Shown here piece by piece: positions 1 through 5,444 of a stretch of DNA of 8,414 nucleotides. Origin of the DNA: Chloroflexota bacterium (lineage in GTDB: Bacteria > Chloroflexota > Anaerolineae > Ardenticatenales > Ardenticatenaceae). The notes below the pieces were generated by a model. The model made no database searches and was not told where the DNA came from. It saw nothing but the letters and a program-made list of their open reading frames with translations. The DNA lies in NCBI GenBank assembly GCA_003520455.1, contig DOUV01001038.1:1-8414 (forward strand). Direction: 5' to 3'. Each line of letters starts with the position of its first letter. Within the stretch, counting starts at the first letter, position 1. The translations under genes were made by a program, and so were the position numbers.

Positions 1-576
1 CACGATCGTCTTGCCCTCGTCGCGGTTGAGTCGCCGCAGGAGATCCCACACGGCGTGGCGCATCTGGGGATCGAGCCCGGTGGTGGGCTCGTCAAGGAAG
101 AGGACGTCGGGATCGTTCACCAGCGCTGCGGCCACCGAGAAGCGGTGCTGCTGCCCGCCCGACAGGTGGCGCACGTACGCCTTGCGCTGCTCGGACAGGC
201 CCACGGTGGCGAGGAGCTCGCCCGGGGAGCGGCGCTTGGGGTAGAACGAGCCGAACAGCTCGAGCATCTCCTCGATCGTGAGGAGGCTGAAGTACGAGGC
301 GGCCTGGAGCTGGACGCCGATCATCCGCTTCACGCGGTCGAGGTCGCGGCGGGGGTCAACGCCGAGGACTCGGACCTCGCCCGTGGTGGGGCGGCGCAGG
401 CCCTCGATCATCTCGAGGGTGGTCGTCTTGCCGGCGCCGTTCGGTCCGAGGAAGCCGAAGAACTCGCCGGCTCGCACTTCGAATGAGACGCCGTCGACCG
501 CCCGCAACGTGCCACCCCCGGGTCGTGGGTAGACCTTGACCAGGTCGCGGACCTCGACAGCCAGTTGGTCAGCCAT
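1..576 (-). CDS. ABC-type exporter ATP-binding protein, N-terminal part (runs off left edge)
   Basis: Reading leftward from an ATG at 576 gives 192 codons with no stop, so the gene continues beyond base 1. It encodes the cytoplasmic ATPase of an ABC-2-type (DrrA/CcmA-like) exporter, which would energise a separate membrane subunit. Visible in order: Walker A GPNGAGKTT near residue 45, Q-loop GVQLQ near 93, signature LSGGQQ near 145, and Walker B VLFLDEP followed by TTGLDP near 165. The H-loop would lie outside the window. The Shine-Dalgarno sequence is weak, but the ATG is the natural family start and lies about 40 bases downstream of the predicted transcription start. The permease partner and substrate cannot be seen; drug export is an inference from family and from the repressor-like operator. 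No frame damage is visible, unlike the second ABC ATPase at about 2270-2906. Confidence 0.92.
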   Translation of the reverse strand, partial: MADQLAVEVRDLVKVYPRPGGGTLRAVDGVSFEVRAGEFFGFLGPNGAGKTTTLEMIEGLRRPTTGEVRVLGVDPRRDLDRVKRMIGVQLQAASYFSLLTIEEMLELFGSFYPKRRSPGELLATVGLSEQRKAYVRHLSGGQQHRFSVAAALVNDPDVLFLDEPTTGLDPQMRHAVWDLLRRLNRDEGKTIV

Positions 577-606
577 GTGCCTACTCGCTCGCTCTACGAT
601 CATGTG

Positions 607-630
607 CTACGATGTAGACATGCATCGTAG
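607..630. promoter_or_regulatory. Inverted-repeat operator over the -10 box of the left ABC gene
   Basis: CTACGATG (607-614) and CATCGTAG (623-630) form a perfect 8-base inverted repeat with an 8-base spacer. The right arm contains the -10 box. A further CTACGAT copy lies at 594-600, 13 bases from the first arm. The arrangement is typical of an operator for a TetR- or PadR-type repressor of an exporter. The cognate regulator is not identifiable here. Confidence 0.65.
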
Positions 631-652
631 GATATGATGCCAAAGACGTCAA
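624..652 (-). promoter_or_regulatory. Sigma70-type promoter of the left ABC ATPase gene
   Basis: On the minus strand a -35 box TTGACG (652-647) and a -10 box TACGAT (629-624) are separated by exactly 17 bases. They lie upstream of the ATG at 576, giving a leader of roughly 40 bases. The -35 matches consensus at 5 of 6 positions and the -10 at 4 of 6. Confidence 0.68.
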
Positions 653-767
653 CTAGTGATCTCGACGCGGCGACCAGTTCGTCCGTCGAGGGTTCGGCGG
701 GCACTCAATCGGTCTGGTGCGTGAGCCATGCTTGGAGTCGCACCCGCGTACCACGTATTCGCCGTAG

Positions 768-1439
768 CTAACCATCTTTACGGGTGGCCTTCCAAGTGTT
801 CCAGTAGGTGATCTCCTCGGCCGGGCGCCGTACCGCCGGCCTGAAATCCCGGCCGGTGTAGTAGGCCACCGGGATCAGCCCGACCTGGATGACGCTGTCG
901 GGAATGTCGAGCAGCGCGGCAGCCTCGTGTTCGTGCGGCAGATGCATGGTGGTGAGCACCGTGCCCAGTCCCCGAGCACGCAGCGCGAGCTGAAAGCTCC
1001 AGACGGCGGGAAGGATCGAACCGAACATGGTAGCCACCTCGAAGGTGTCCGACTCCGACGGCGATCTGCGGACGCAAGGAATCACATGTACGGGCACGTC
1101 CTGGAGCCGGTCCGCGAGATGGACCCCAGAGTCGATGATCCGCGCCATCTGAGCACCGAACTGCCGGCGCACCCGCTGTGCGTCATACGGCCCGTTAGCC
1201 CGCGCGGTGTCGCGATAGAGCTCCGCCAGCCGGGCTCGCTTCCCCGGGTCGGTGACGACCAGCCACCGCCACTGCTGGGCGTACCCACCCCCGGTGGGCG
1301 CCTGGATTGCGATCCGGATGCACTCCTGGATCACCTCCGGCTCAACGGGACGCTGGAGATCGAGTCGCTTGCGCACCGCGCGCGTCGTAGTGAGGAGCCG
1401 GTCGATTTGGGGGAGATCGAACTCGGTCATGTCCCCCAT
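768..1439 (-). CDS. Nitroreductase-family FMN-dependent oxidoreductase
   Basis: A cytoplasmic flavoprotein of the nitroreductase superfamily, which uses FMN and NAD(P)H to reduce nitro groups, quinones or similar acceptors; the natural substrate is unknown. Family features are an N-terminal TTRAVRKRLD (first FMN-phosphate-binding arginines), APTGGGYAQQWRWLVV (FMN-proximal loop), a central helix with FGSILPAVWSFQLALRARGLG, and a C-terminal VGLIPVAYYTGRDF followed by RRPAEEI. From the ATG at 1439 the length is 223 residues, normal for the family. Alternative starts are an ATG at 1430 and a GTG at 1508. The GTG has an AAGGA at good spacing, but the extra 23 residues do not look like family sequence. 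The gene lies 90 bases downstream of merB (21 if the GTG start is used) on the same strand with no terminator visible, so the two are probably co-transcribed. A role in mercury resistance is not established. Confidence 0.88.
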   Translation of the reverse strand: MGDMTEFDLPQIDRLLTTTRAVRKRLDLQRPVEPEVIQECIRIAIQAPTGGGYAQQWRWLVVTDPGKRARLAELYRDTARANGPYDAQRVRRQFGAQMARIIDSGVHLADRLQDVPVHVIPCVRRSPSESDTFEVATMFGSILPAVWSFQLALRARGLGTVLTTMHLPHEHEAAALLDIPDSVIQVGLIPVAYYTGRDFRPAVRRPAEEITYWNTWKATRKDG

Positions 1440-1529
1440 GTTTGCTGCCGACACTTGCACCTCCGGTGGAGCTGTGTGGGGTCGCCGGCCAGTCGGCCTT
1501 GACCCCACTTGACGATCCTTGGCCTGTGA

Positions 1530-2249
1530 TCAGGTGTCGAGGTTCAGGAGGGCCGACATTCTGTCCCGCCACTCTCGAAGGAAGCTCAGATCCCACGCCT
1601 CCCGGACGGGGAAGACACGGCCGCCGGGATGAGCGGCCAGCCATCCTTGCGCCGCCTCCGCGGAGGAGTAGAAGGGGCACTGCGAGCAGAGGTTGCCGTC
1701 GAGGTCGGTCTTGCACTCCTCGACGTCGAAGCCGCTCTCGGGCTGGTCAAGCTCCTGCGGGTGGGGCATCGCCACGACGGCGCCGCTGGGATCGACACTC
1801 TCGACACCGCTGGGGGTGAACACGAGCCGGATAGGTGTTCCGGTCACCGTGCAGGTTTCCTCCAGCTGGAGGGAGGGGCGGACCAGGGGCGCGTAGAGGA
1901 AGACGTCGGGCGCGCACCCGGTCACCCCGAACCTGCGATCGCCGATCTGGACGTGCCGCCGGGGAGCCGATGGTGCGCGCTCGGGGTTGACGGTGATGAG
2001 CCCGTCCTCGACCCGCGTTCCCCACCCCCCGTGGCGTGCCAGCGCCTCGGCCTCGCTCACCGGCCAGCCCAGCACCTCGGCCAGGCGAGTGCTCGGGACG
2101 GGCCGCTCACCGAAATTGGTCAACCCGATCAGCGCATAGCCACCCCTGGTCAGCTTGGCGGTATCGTCGGTATCGTCGGTGGTGATCCTGCGCCATCTGG
2201 CCATGAAGTCGGCGAGGCTTGCGTCGGTGTCGTGCTCGATGTTACTCAT
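1530..2249 (-). CDS. merB: Alkylmercury (organomercurial) lyase MerB
   Basis: MerB protonolyses the carbon-mercury bond of organomercurials, releasing Hg(II) for MerA. The 239-residue product is close to family length (about 210-220) plus a small insertion. It carries the catalytic set known from plasmid MerB: Cys112 and Asp115 in GCAPD correspond to Cys96/Asp99, Cys133 in ETCTVTGTP to Cys117, and Cys188 in LCSQCPFYSS to Cys159. The segment TPIRLVFTPSGVESVDPSG also matches the family pattern. An extra cysteine pair (Cys179, Cys191) surrounds the third catalytic site. The start is the ATG at 2249, preceded by AAAGGA at 9 bases. The open frame continues upstream into a broken ABC ATPase, so merB appears to be transcribed from that gene's promoter near 2966-2994. 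A 9-base tandem repeat at 2160-2177 encodes a DDT-DDT stretch. The nitroreductase gene follows downstream. Confidence 0.9.
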   Translation of the reverse strand: MSNIEHDTDASLADFMARWRRITTDDTDDTAKLTRGGYALIGLTNFGERPVPSTRLAEVLGWPVSEAEALARHGGWGTRVEDGLITVNPERAPSAPRRHVQIGDRRFGVTGCAPDVFLYAPLVRPSLQLEETCTVTGTPIRLVFTPSGVESVDPSGAVVAMPHPQELDQPESGFDVEECKTDLDGNLCSQCPFYSSAEAAQGWLAAHPGGRVFPVREAWDLSFLREWRDRMSALLNLDT

Positions 2250-2269
2250 AACGGTCAGTCCTTTCGGGT

Positions 2270-2906
2270 GATTGTGAACCGATGGTGTGCGGCTCTTCGC
2301 TGCTTCGATCCAGTCCTTGAATGTGCGGACCGCCTCCACGTCCAGGCCAATGGTGGGCTCGTCGAGCAGGATGATCGGCGGGCCGGTGATCAGCGCGGTG
2401 GAGACCGCCACCTTCTGCTGCATGCCGCGGGAGAACGAGCCGACGGTCTCGTGCCGCCGTCCCACAGCCCCAGCTCGGTCAGCAGCCGCTCGGCGCGCGG
2501 CTTGATCTCGGTGGCGCGCAGCCCTTTCAGCTGGCCGAAGTACATCAGGTTTTCCCACGCCGACATCGACCAGTAGATGTTGCGCCCGCCCTCCAGCACG
2601 GCGCCGAGTTGGAGCACCGCCGCGCTACGCTGGCGGGTGATGTCGTAGCCGTTCAGGCGGGCGATCCCAGCCGTCGGCGTCACCAAGCCGCACAGCATCT
2701 TGATCAGCGTCGTCTTGCCGGCCCCGTTCGGGCCGAGCAGGCCGATCACCTGCCCGGCCGGCACCGCGCGCCTCACGTCGTCGACCGCCCGGACGGCCCC
2801 AGGGCCCTTTCCATACGTCTTGGTTAGCCCCTCGATCGCGATCGCTGGCCCTCCCTTTGGACCGGCCGCACGTGTGAGTCATCGTCGCAGTCTCGTCATG
2901 GGCCAT
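2270..2906 (-). pseudogene. Broken and truncated ABC exporter ATP-binding protein
   Basis: This is the remnant of an ABC-2-type exporter ATPase in three frame segments. An ATG at 2906 with a GGAG at 7 bases begins a short leader (MAHDETATM). The frame must then shift near 2850 to read AIAIEGLTKTYG, Walker A LLGPNGAGKTT and the Q-loop-side segment RNIYWSMSAWENLMYFG. A second shift near 2465 returns to the first frame for signature FSRGMQQKVA and Walker B IILLDEPTIGLD. Sequence recognisable as ABC ATPase stops at about FKDWIEAAKS near 2280, so the H-loop and C-terminal third are gone. The frame then runs directly into merB. The two shifts compensate, so 2906 and the merB ATG are in the same frame. 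Real decay is likelier than sequencing error because the 3' end is also missing, but the indels themselves could be errors. It has its own promoter and operator. Confidence 0.8.
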
Positions 2907-2941
2907 CGCACTTCTCCGTCGCCAGGTCTCTGCGTCCACCG

Positions 2942-2974
2942 ATACAGCGTATATCTACGCTGTATATACTACAG
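2942..2974. promoter_or_regulatory. Palindromic operator with a third half-site at the ABC/merB promoter
   Basis: ATACAGCGTA (2942-2951) and TACGCTGTAT (2956-2965) are perfect 10-base inverted arms around TATC. CTGTA (2960-2964) and TACAG (2970-2974) form a second overlapping inverted pair, so there appear to be three half-sites. The main palindrome begins immediately after the -10 box and covers the expected transcription start, as a repressor site would. A TetR-family repressor, possibly the one encoded at 5445-6200, is the natural candidate. That pairing is inference. Confidence 0.7.
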
Positions 2975-2994
2975 CCGACGGGGTCGTATGTCAA
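2966..2994 (-). promoter_or_regulatory. Promoter of the ABC remnant-merB-nitroreductase operon
   Basis: On the minus strand a perfect -35 TTGACA (2994-2989), a 17-base spacer and a -10 TAGTAT (2971-2966) point toward the ABC remnant and merB. The -35 box lies one base from the left end of the IS256-like inverted repeat, and the transposase stop codon TGA (2993-2991) falls inside it. Confidence 0.72.
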
Positions 2995-2995
2995 A

Positions 2996-3014
2996 TCGTG
3001 TGTAAAAAGGCGGG
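2996..3014 (+). repeat. Left terminal inverted repeat of the IS256-like element
   Basis: tcgtgtgtaaaaaggcggg, the exact reverse complement of 5365-5383. The end of the transposase reading frame passes through this repeat. Confidence 0.88.
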
Positions 3015-3129
3015 CCAGGTCGGTTTGGCCGGCATCGGGATTTGTCTGAACTTGATGGTGCGCACGACGGCATAGAAGAGCAGCAGGCAGCTGGCCTCGT
3101 TGCGAAAAGCAGCCGCCATCTTGTGGCTG

Positions 3130-3137
3130 CGTTTCTT
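3130..3137. repeat. Target-site duplication, left copy (IS1-like element)
   Basis: cgtttctt, identical to 4280-4287. In the host IS256 transposase it encodes the KK-R junction, and removing one copy restores the frame. Confidence 0.82.
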
Positions 3138-3168
3138 GGTGGTGTCCCTCAACAGCGTGTATAGACAT
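3138..3168 (+). repeat. Left terminal inverted repeat of the IS1-like element
   Basis: It starts GGTGGTGTCCCTC and differs from the right repeat at positions 4, 16 and 26-27. Confidence 0.8.
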
Positions 3169-3199
3169 AAGCCGTAACTAGCAACAGGGTTCGTGGTTA

Positions 3200-3236
3200 G
3201 CTCCTGGTGAGTGAGTAGCTCTCACACATCAGGAGC
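3200..3236 (+). promoter_or_regulatory. Hairpin covering the IS1-like transposase ribosome site
   Basis: GCTCCTG (3200-3206) pairs with CAGGAGC (3230-3236), and inside it GTGAG (3207-3211) pairs with CTCAC (3221-3225) around a 9-base loop with a 4-base bulge. The AGGAG ribosome site of the transposase (3231-3235) is inside the 3' arm, so folding would hide it. Function is inferred from position. Confidence 0.6.
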
Positions 3237-3241
3237 GATCA

Positions 3242-4247
3242 ATGGAGTTATCAACGTGCTATTGTCCCAATCAGAGCTGTTCCCACTACGGCGTGCGCGG
3301 TTTTGGCCGTCACTTGGTGCACCGTGGGTCCGACAATGGCATTCCTCGGTTGCGGTGGAATATGGGTGCGAGCACGGTCTCTGGACGGCACGGGACAGCG
3401 TACTTCGACCTCCATGCCGAGGAACGAATTTACACCATCGCCATGCGCGCTTTGGCGGAAGGCAATTCGCTGCGCGGCACCGGTCGTATCCTTGACATCA
3501 ACAAGGATACCGTCTGCGACTGGCTGGATCGCGGCGGAGGGGCGGCTGGTGCCGGCCTTTGTCATCGGCAAACGGACGCAGGAGAACGCTGATTTGCTGA
3601 TTGAACGCCTCAAAGGGGTGAGTTGCGGCTTGATTCCTTGCTTCACCAGCGACCAGTTGCCCCATTATCCCAAAGCCCTGGTGAACGGTTATGGCACCCC
3701 GGAGATCATCATCCAGATACCCGGCAAGCGCGGACGAAAGCCCAAACCGAAACTCTTGCCACCCGCTGACCTCCACTACGCCCAAGTCGTCAAGCGTCGG
3801 CAGGGCGGGCGCGTGGTAGAAATGACCACGCAGGTCATTTTCGGGTCTGAAGCAGCGATCCAGGCACGGTTAGCCGCTTCCGAAGTCAGCGAGACGATTA
3901 ACACCAGTTTCATTGAACGCCAGAACCTGACCGGCCGGCAGTGCAATGGGCGGCTTGCCCGAAAGGGGCTCAGTTTCTCTCAGGATCTGACTTGGATGGA
4001 TAAACACCTGTGGTTGAGCTTGGCGTATTATCATTTTCTCCTCCCGCACGCCAGTTTGGCTCAACGCTTGCCGGAACCCCAACCCACCCGTGGGGGCGGT
4101 TCGCCCAAGATATGGCAGCCCGCCACGCCGGCCATGGCTGCTGGGATCACGGATCATGTCTGGACGATGGAAGTGTTGCTCAGCTACCGCGTCCCGCCTG
4201 ACTTCCGCGACGCTCTCGAACGGCAAGTGGTTGTCCATAACCTGTAG
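3242..4247 (+). pseudogene. IS1-like transposase, frameshifted with a probable internal deletion
   Basis: The ATG at 3242 has AGGAG at 6 bases. The first segment (about 97 codons, to 3532) holds a cysteine-rich N-terminus (CYCPNQSC, then YGVRGFG) and a helix-turn-helix-like part ending TVCDWLDR. The second segment continues in another frame from about 3543 (RLVPAFVIGKRTQENADLL) to the stop at 4245-4247. It includes SDQLPHY (a DDE-type Asp region), SETINTSFIERQN (catalytic Glu region) and YYHFLLPH. In relatives as I recall them, about 60 residues lie between the two segments and contain a DELW-type motif with the first catalytic Asp; that motif is absent from both frames. The second zinc-finger CxxC also appears as WNMG. 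The gene is therefore dead by deletion with frameshift and by point changes. The upstream leader can fold over the ribosome site. Confidence 0.78.
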
Positions 4248-4248
4248 G

Positions 4249-4279
4249 ATGTTCATACACGCTATTGAGGGACACTACC
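4249..4279 (-). repeat. Right terminal inverted repeat of the IS1-like element
   Basis: Read on the minus strand it starts GGTAGTGTCCCTC. The transposase stop codon (4245-4247) lies just inside it. Confidence 0.8.
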
Positions 4280-4287
4280 CGTTTCTT
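4280..4287. repeat. Target-site duplication, right copy (IS1-like element)
   Basis: cgtttctt, identical to 3130-3137. Confidence 0.82.
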
Positions 4288-5322
4288 GACATCAAGGAAT
4301 AAGCGCTCGATGACATTGGTGGTTCGGATCGTCTTCCAATGCGCCTTGGGGAAGTCGTAGAAGGTCAAACAGGCGTCTTGGTCGCGCTTCAGGCACTCGA
4401 TCGCCGTGGGATAGGTCTTGGCATACTTTTCGATAAAGGCGGTCAAGGTCTGCTCGGCCTGCTGGCGCGAGTCCTGGTAGAAAATGGTCTTCAGTTCCGG
4501 CTCGAGCGGGTCACGCTTGGACTGGGGGACAGAGCTCAAGACGTTTGCCAGCTTATGTTTGACACAGCGTTGGCGCCGACTCTCGGGGAACTTGAGCGCC
4601 ACGGCATTGAGCATGGCGTGGTGGCCAGCGGTGATCCACAGGTCCACGGTCTGCACCCCACGGGCTTTGAGATCGTCGAGCAGGCCTTCCCAGGCACCTT
4701 GATTCTCGCGTTCGCCAATCGTGAAGGCCAAGAGCTCGCGCTCACCGAGCGTGTTGATCCCCACCACGGCCAGAATGGGGGTCTTGTGCCCTTCGTCCTC
4801 GTAGATCACGGTGAAGGAGGTCCCATCGGCAAAGACGGAGCGGTAGTGCGCCGCAAGCGCTCGCTTTTTCCAGGCATCGAACTCGGCCTGCAAGGTGTCA
4901 AAGACCCGCGAGACCGTGGATGGGCTGGGCTTGCTGCCAGTGAGTGTCTCGAGCACCTCGCCTACTTGGGAGGTGCTCGCCCCAGCCACGAACATCTCGC
5001 CAATCGCGGCATCCAGTTCGGCTTGGCGGCGCGCATACCGCTCGAAAAGTTGCGTGCGAAAGCCCGTGCGCGTGCGTGGCACCGGCAGGTCCTCAATGAT
5101 GCCCATGCCGGTCACCAGGTCGCGCGGATAGCGCCCATTGCGCTGATCTCGCCGGGTCGCCGTCCGTTCGTACCGCTGGGCGCCAATCAACGCGCTCACT
5201 TCTTCTTCCAGCACCGTCACCAGCGTCAGCCGAATCGCCGCGCGCCGTTTCTCCGCCACCAGCTCCTGAAACTCGGCTTGACTCAGGCCCGGCACATTGC
5301 TATTCTCTTGCTTGGGGGTCAT

Positions 5323-5359
5323 GGTATCCTCCTTGGGTTTGGTCACCTATTAGGATACC
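5323..5359 (-). promoter_or_regulatory. Hairpin covering the IS256 transposase ribosome site
   Basis: In the transcript, GGTATCCT (5359-5352) can pair perfectly with AGGATACC (5330-5323) across a 21-base loop. The downstream arm ends directly at the ATG and includes the 3' part of the Shine-Dalgarno sequence. Such structures limit transposase translation from read-through transcripts in several IS families. Function here is inferred from position only. Confidence 0.55.
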
Positions 5360-5364
5360 TGGCT

Positions 5365-5383
5365 CCCGCCTTTTTACACACGA
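5365..5383 (-). repeat. Right terminal inverted repeat of the IS256-like element
   Basis: cccgcctttttacacacga, the reverse complement of 2996-3014. Inside it the similarity resumes (CCAGGT) after a two-base offset relative to the left end. Confidence 0.88.
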
Positions 5384-5389
5384 CTCGTT

Positions 5390-5418
5390 ATACCACCGCC
5401 GACGGCGTAAGCCGTCAA
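5390..5418 (-). promoter_or_regulatory. Second leftward promoter-like segment between the IS256 element and the TetR gene
   Basis: On the minus strand TTGACG (5418-5413), a 17-base spacer and TGGTAT (5395-5390) point into the IS. By eye this segment matches 2966-2994 at 21 of 29 positions without gaps, with -35 and -10 at the same places. It overlaps a perfect short inverted repeat, gacggcgtaagccgtc (5401-5416). Nothing but the IS lies downstream, so it looks like an orphan promoter. Confidence 0.5.
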
Positions 5419-5444
5419 GCGATCTGACGACGAAGGAGAGGCCC

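Larger units (their letters stand above)
3138..4279 (+). mobile_element. IS1-like insertion sequence nested in the IS256 transposase
   Basis: The 1142-bp element begins GGTGGTGTCCCTCAACAGCG and ends with the matching inverted repeat. By eye, 27 of 31 terminal bases agree between 3138-3168 and 4279-4249. It is flanked by the 8-base direct repeat cgtttctt (3130-3137 and 4280-4287; a ninth matching base makes the boundary ambiguous by one). The GGT terminus, repeat length and single transposase frame fit the longer IS1-family elements rather than classical 768-bp IS1. The family assignment rests on memory of transposase motifs. Confidence 0.8.
2991..5322 (-). pseudogene. IS256-family (Mutator) transposase, split by a nested IS
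   Basis: The transposase starts at the ATG at 5322, with AAGGAGG at 5 bases. A GTG 24 bases upstream opens the frame earlier but lacks a ribosome site. The N-terminal part runs to 4280; the C-terminal part resumes at 3129 and stops at 2991-2993. Removing the nested element and one repeat copy joins DVKKR to SHKMAAAFRNE in frame, giving 393 residues, normal for the family. Family signs are VFADGTSF (first catalytic Asp), QRCVKHKLANVL, CLTFYDFPKAHW and RTTNVIERLF (catalytic Glu). At the place of the second catalytic Asp (usually DG after a hydrophobic strand) this copy reads WITAGHHAML, so that Asp may be replaced by Ala. As it stands the protein is cut before its last 45 or so residues and has foreign residues appended. 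The stop codon lies just outside the inverted repeat. Confidence 0.9.
2996..5383. mobile_element. IS256-family insertion sequence, interrupted by an IS1-like element
   Basis: The ends carry matching inverted repeats: 19 identical bases at 2996-3014 and 5365-5383. The similarity extends through CCAGGT with a two-base indel. Without the nested element and one target-repeat copy the element would be about 1.24 kb, close to normal for IS256-family elements. It encodes one Mutator-type transposase on the minus strand. The outermost bases are uncertain by two or three positions. IS256 elements usually leave 8-9-base target duplications, but none is visible at these ends. Confidence 0.88.

Noticed and set aside
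661..690. CTCGACG/CGTCGAG stem as a terminator for the nitroreductase operon
   Set aside because: The loop is 16 bases and no T-run follows on either strand, so a terminator is not supported.
2160..2177. 9-base tandem repeat in merB
   Set aside because: Only two copies, in frame, encoding DDT-DDT; recorded under merB but not a separate element.
1530..2558. A single 342-codon gene
   Set aside because: Its first part is the out-of-frame tail of an ABC ATPase. The MerB family start and a ribosome site fit the ATG at 2249, so merB was annotated separately and the junction reported as a finding.
1629..2576. A 315-codon open frame on the plus strand
   Set aside because: It is antisense to merB and the ABC remnant and has no recognisable features.
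5333..5361. Outward promoter in the IS256 right end (TTGGGT, 17 bases, TACCTG) driving the TetR gene
   Set aside because: The -10 match is poor and part of it lies in the transposase leader stem; too weak to annotate.
4339..5427. A 362-codon open frame on the plus strand
   Set aside because: It is antisense to the IS256 transposase, which has clear family motifs.
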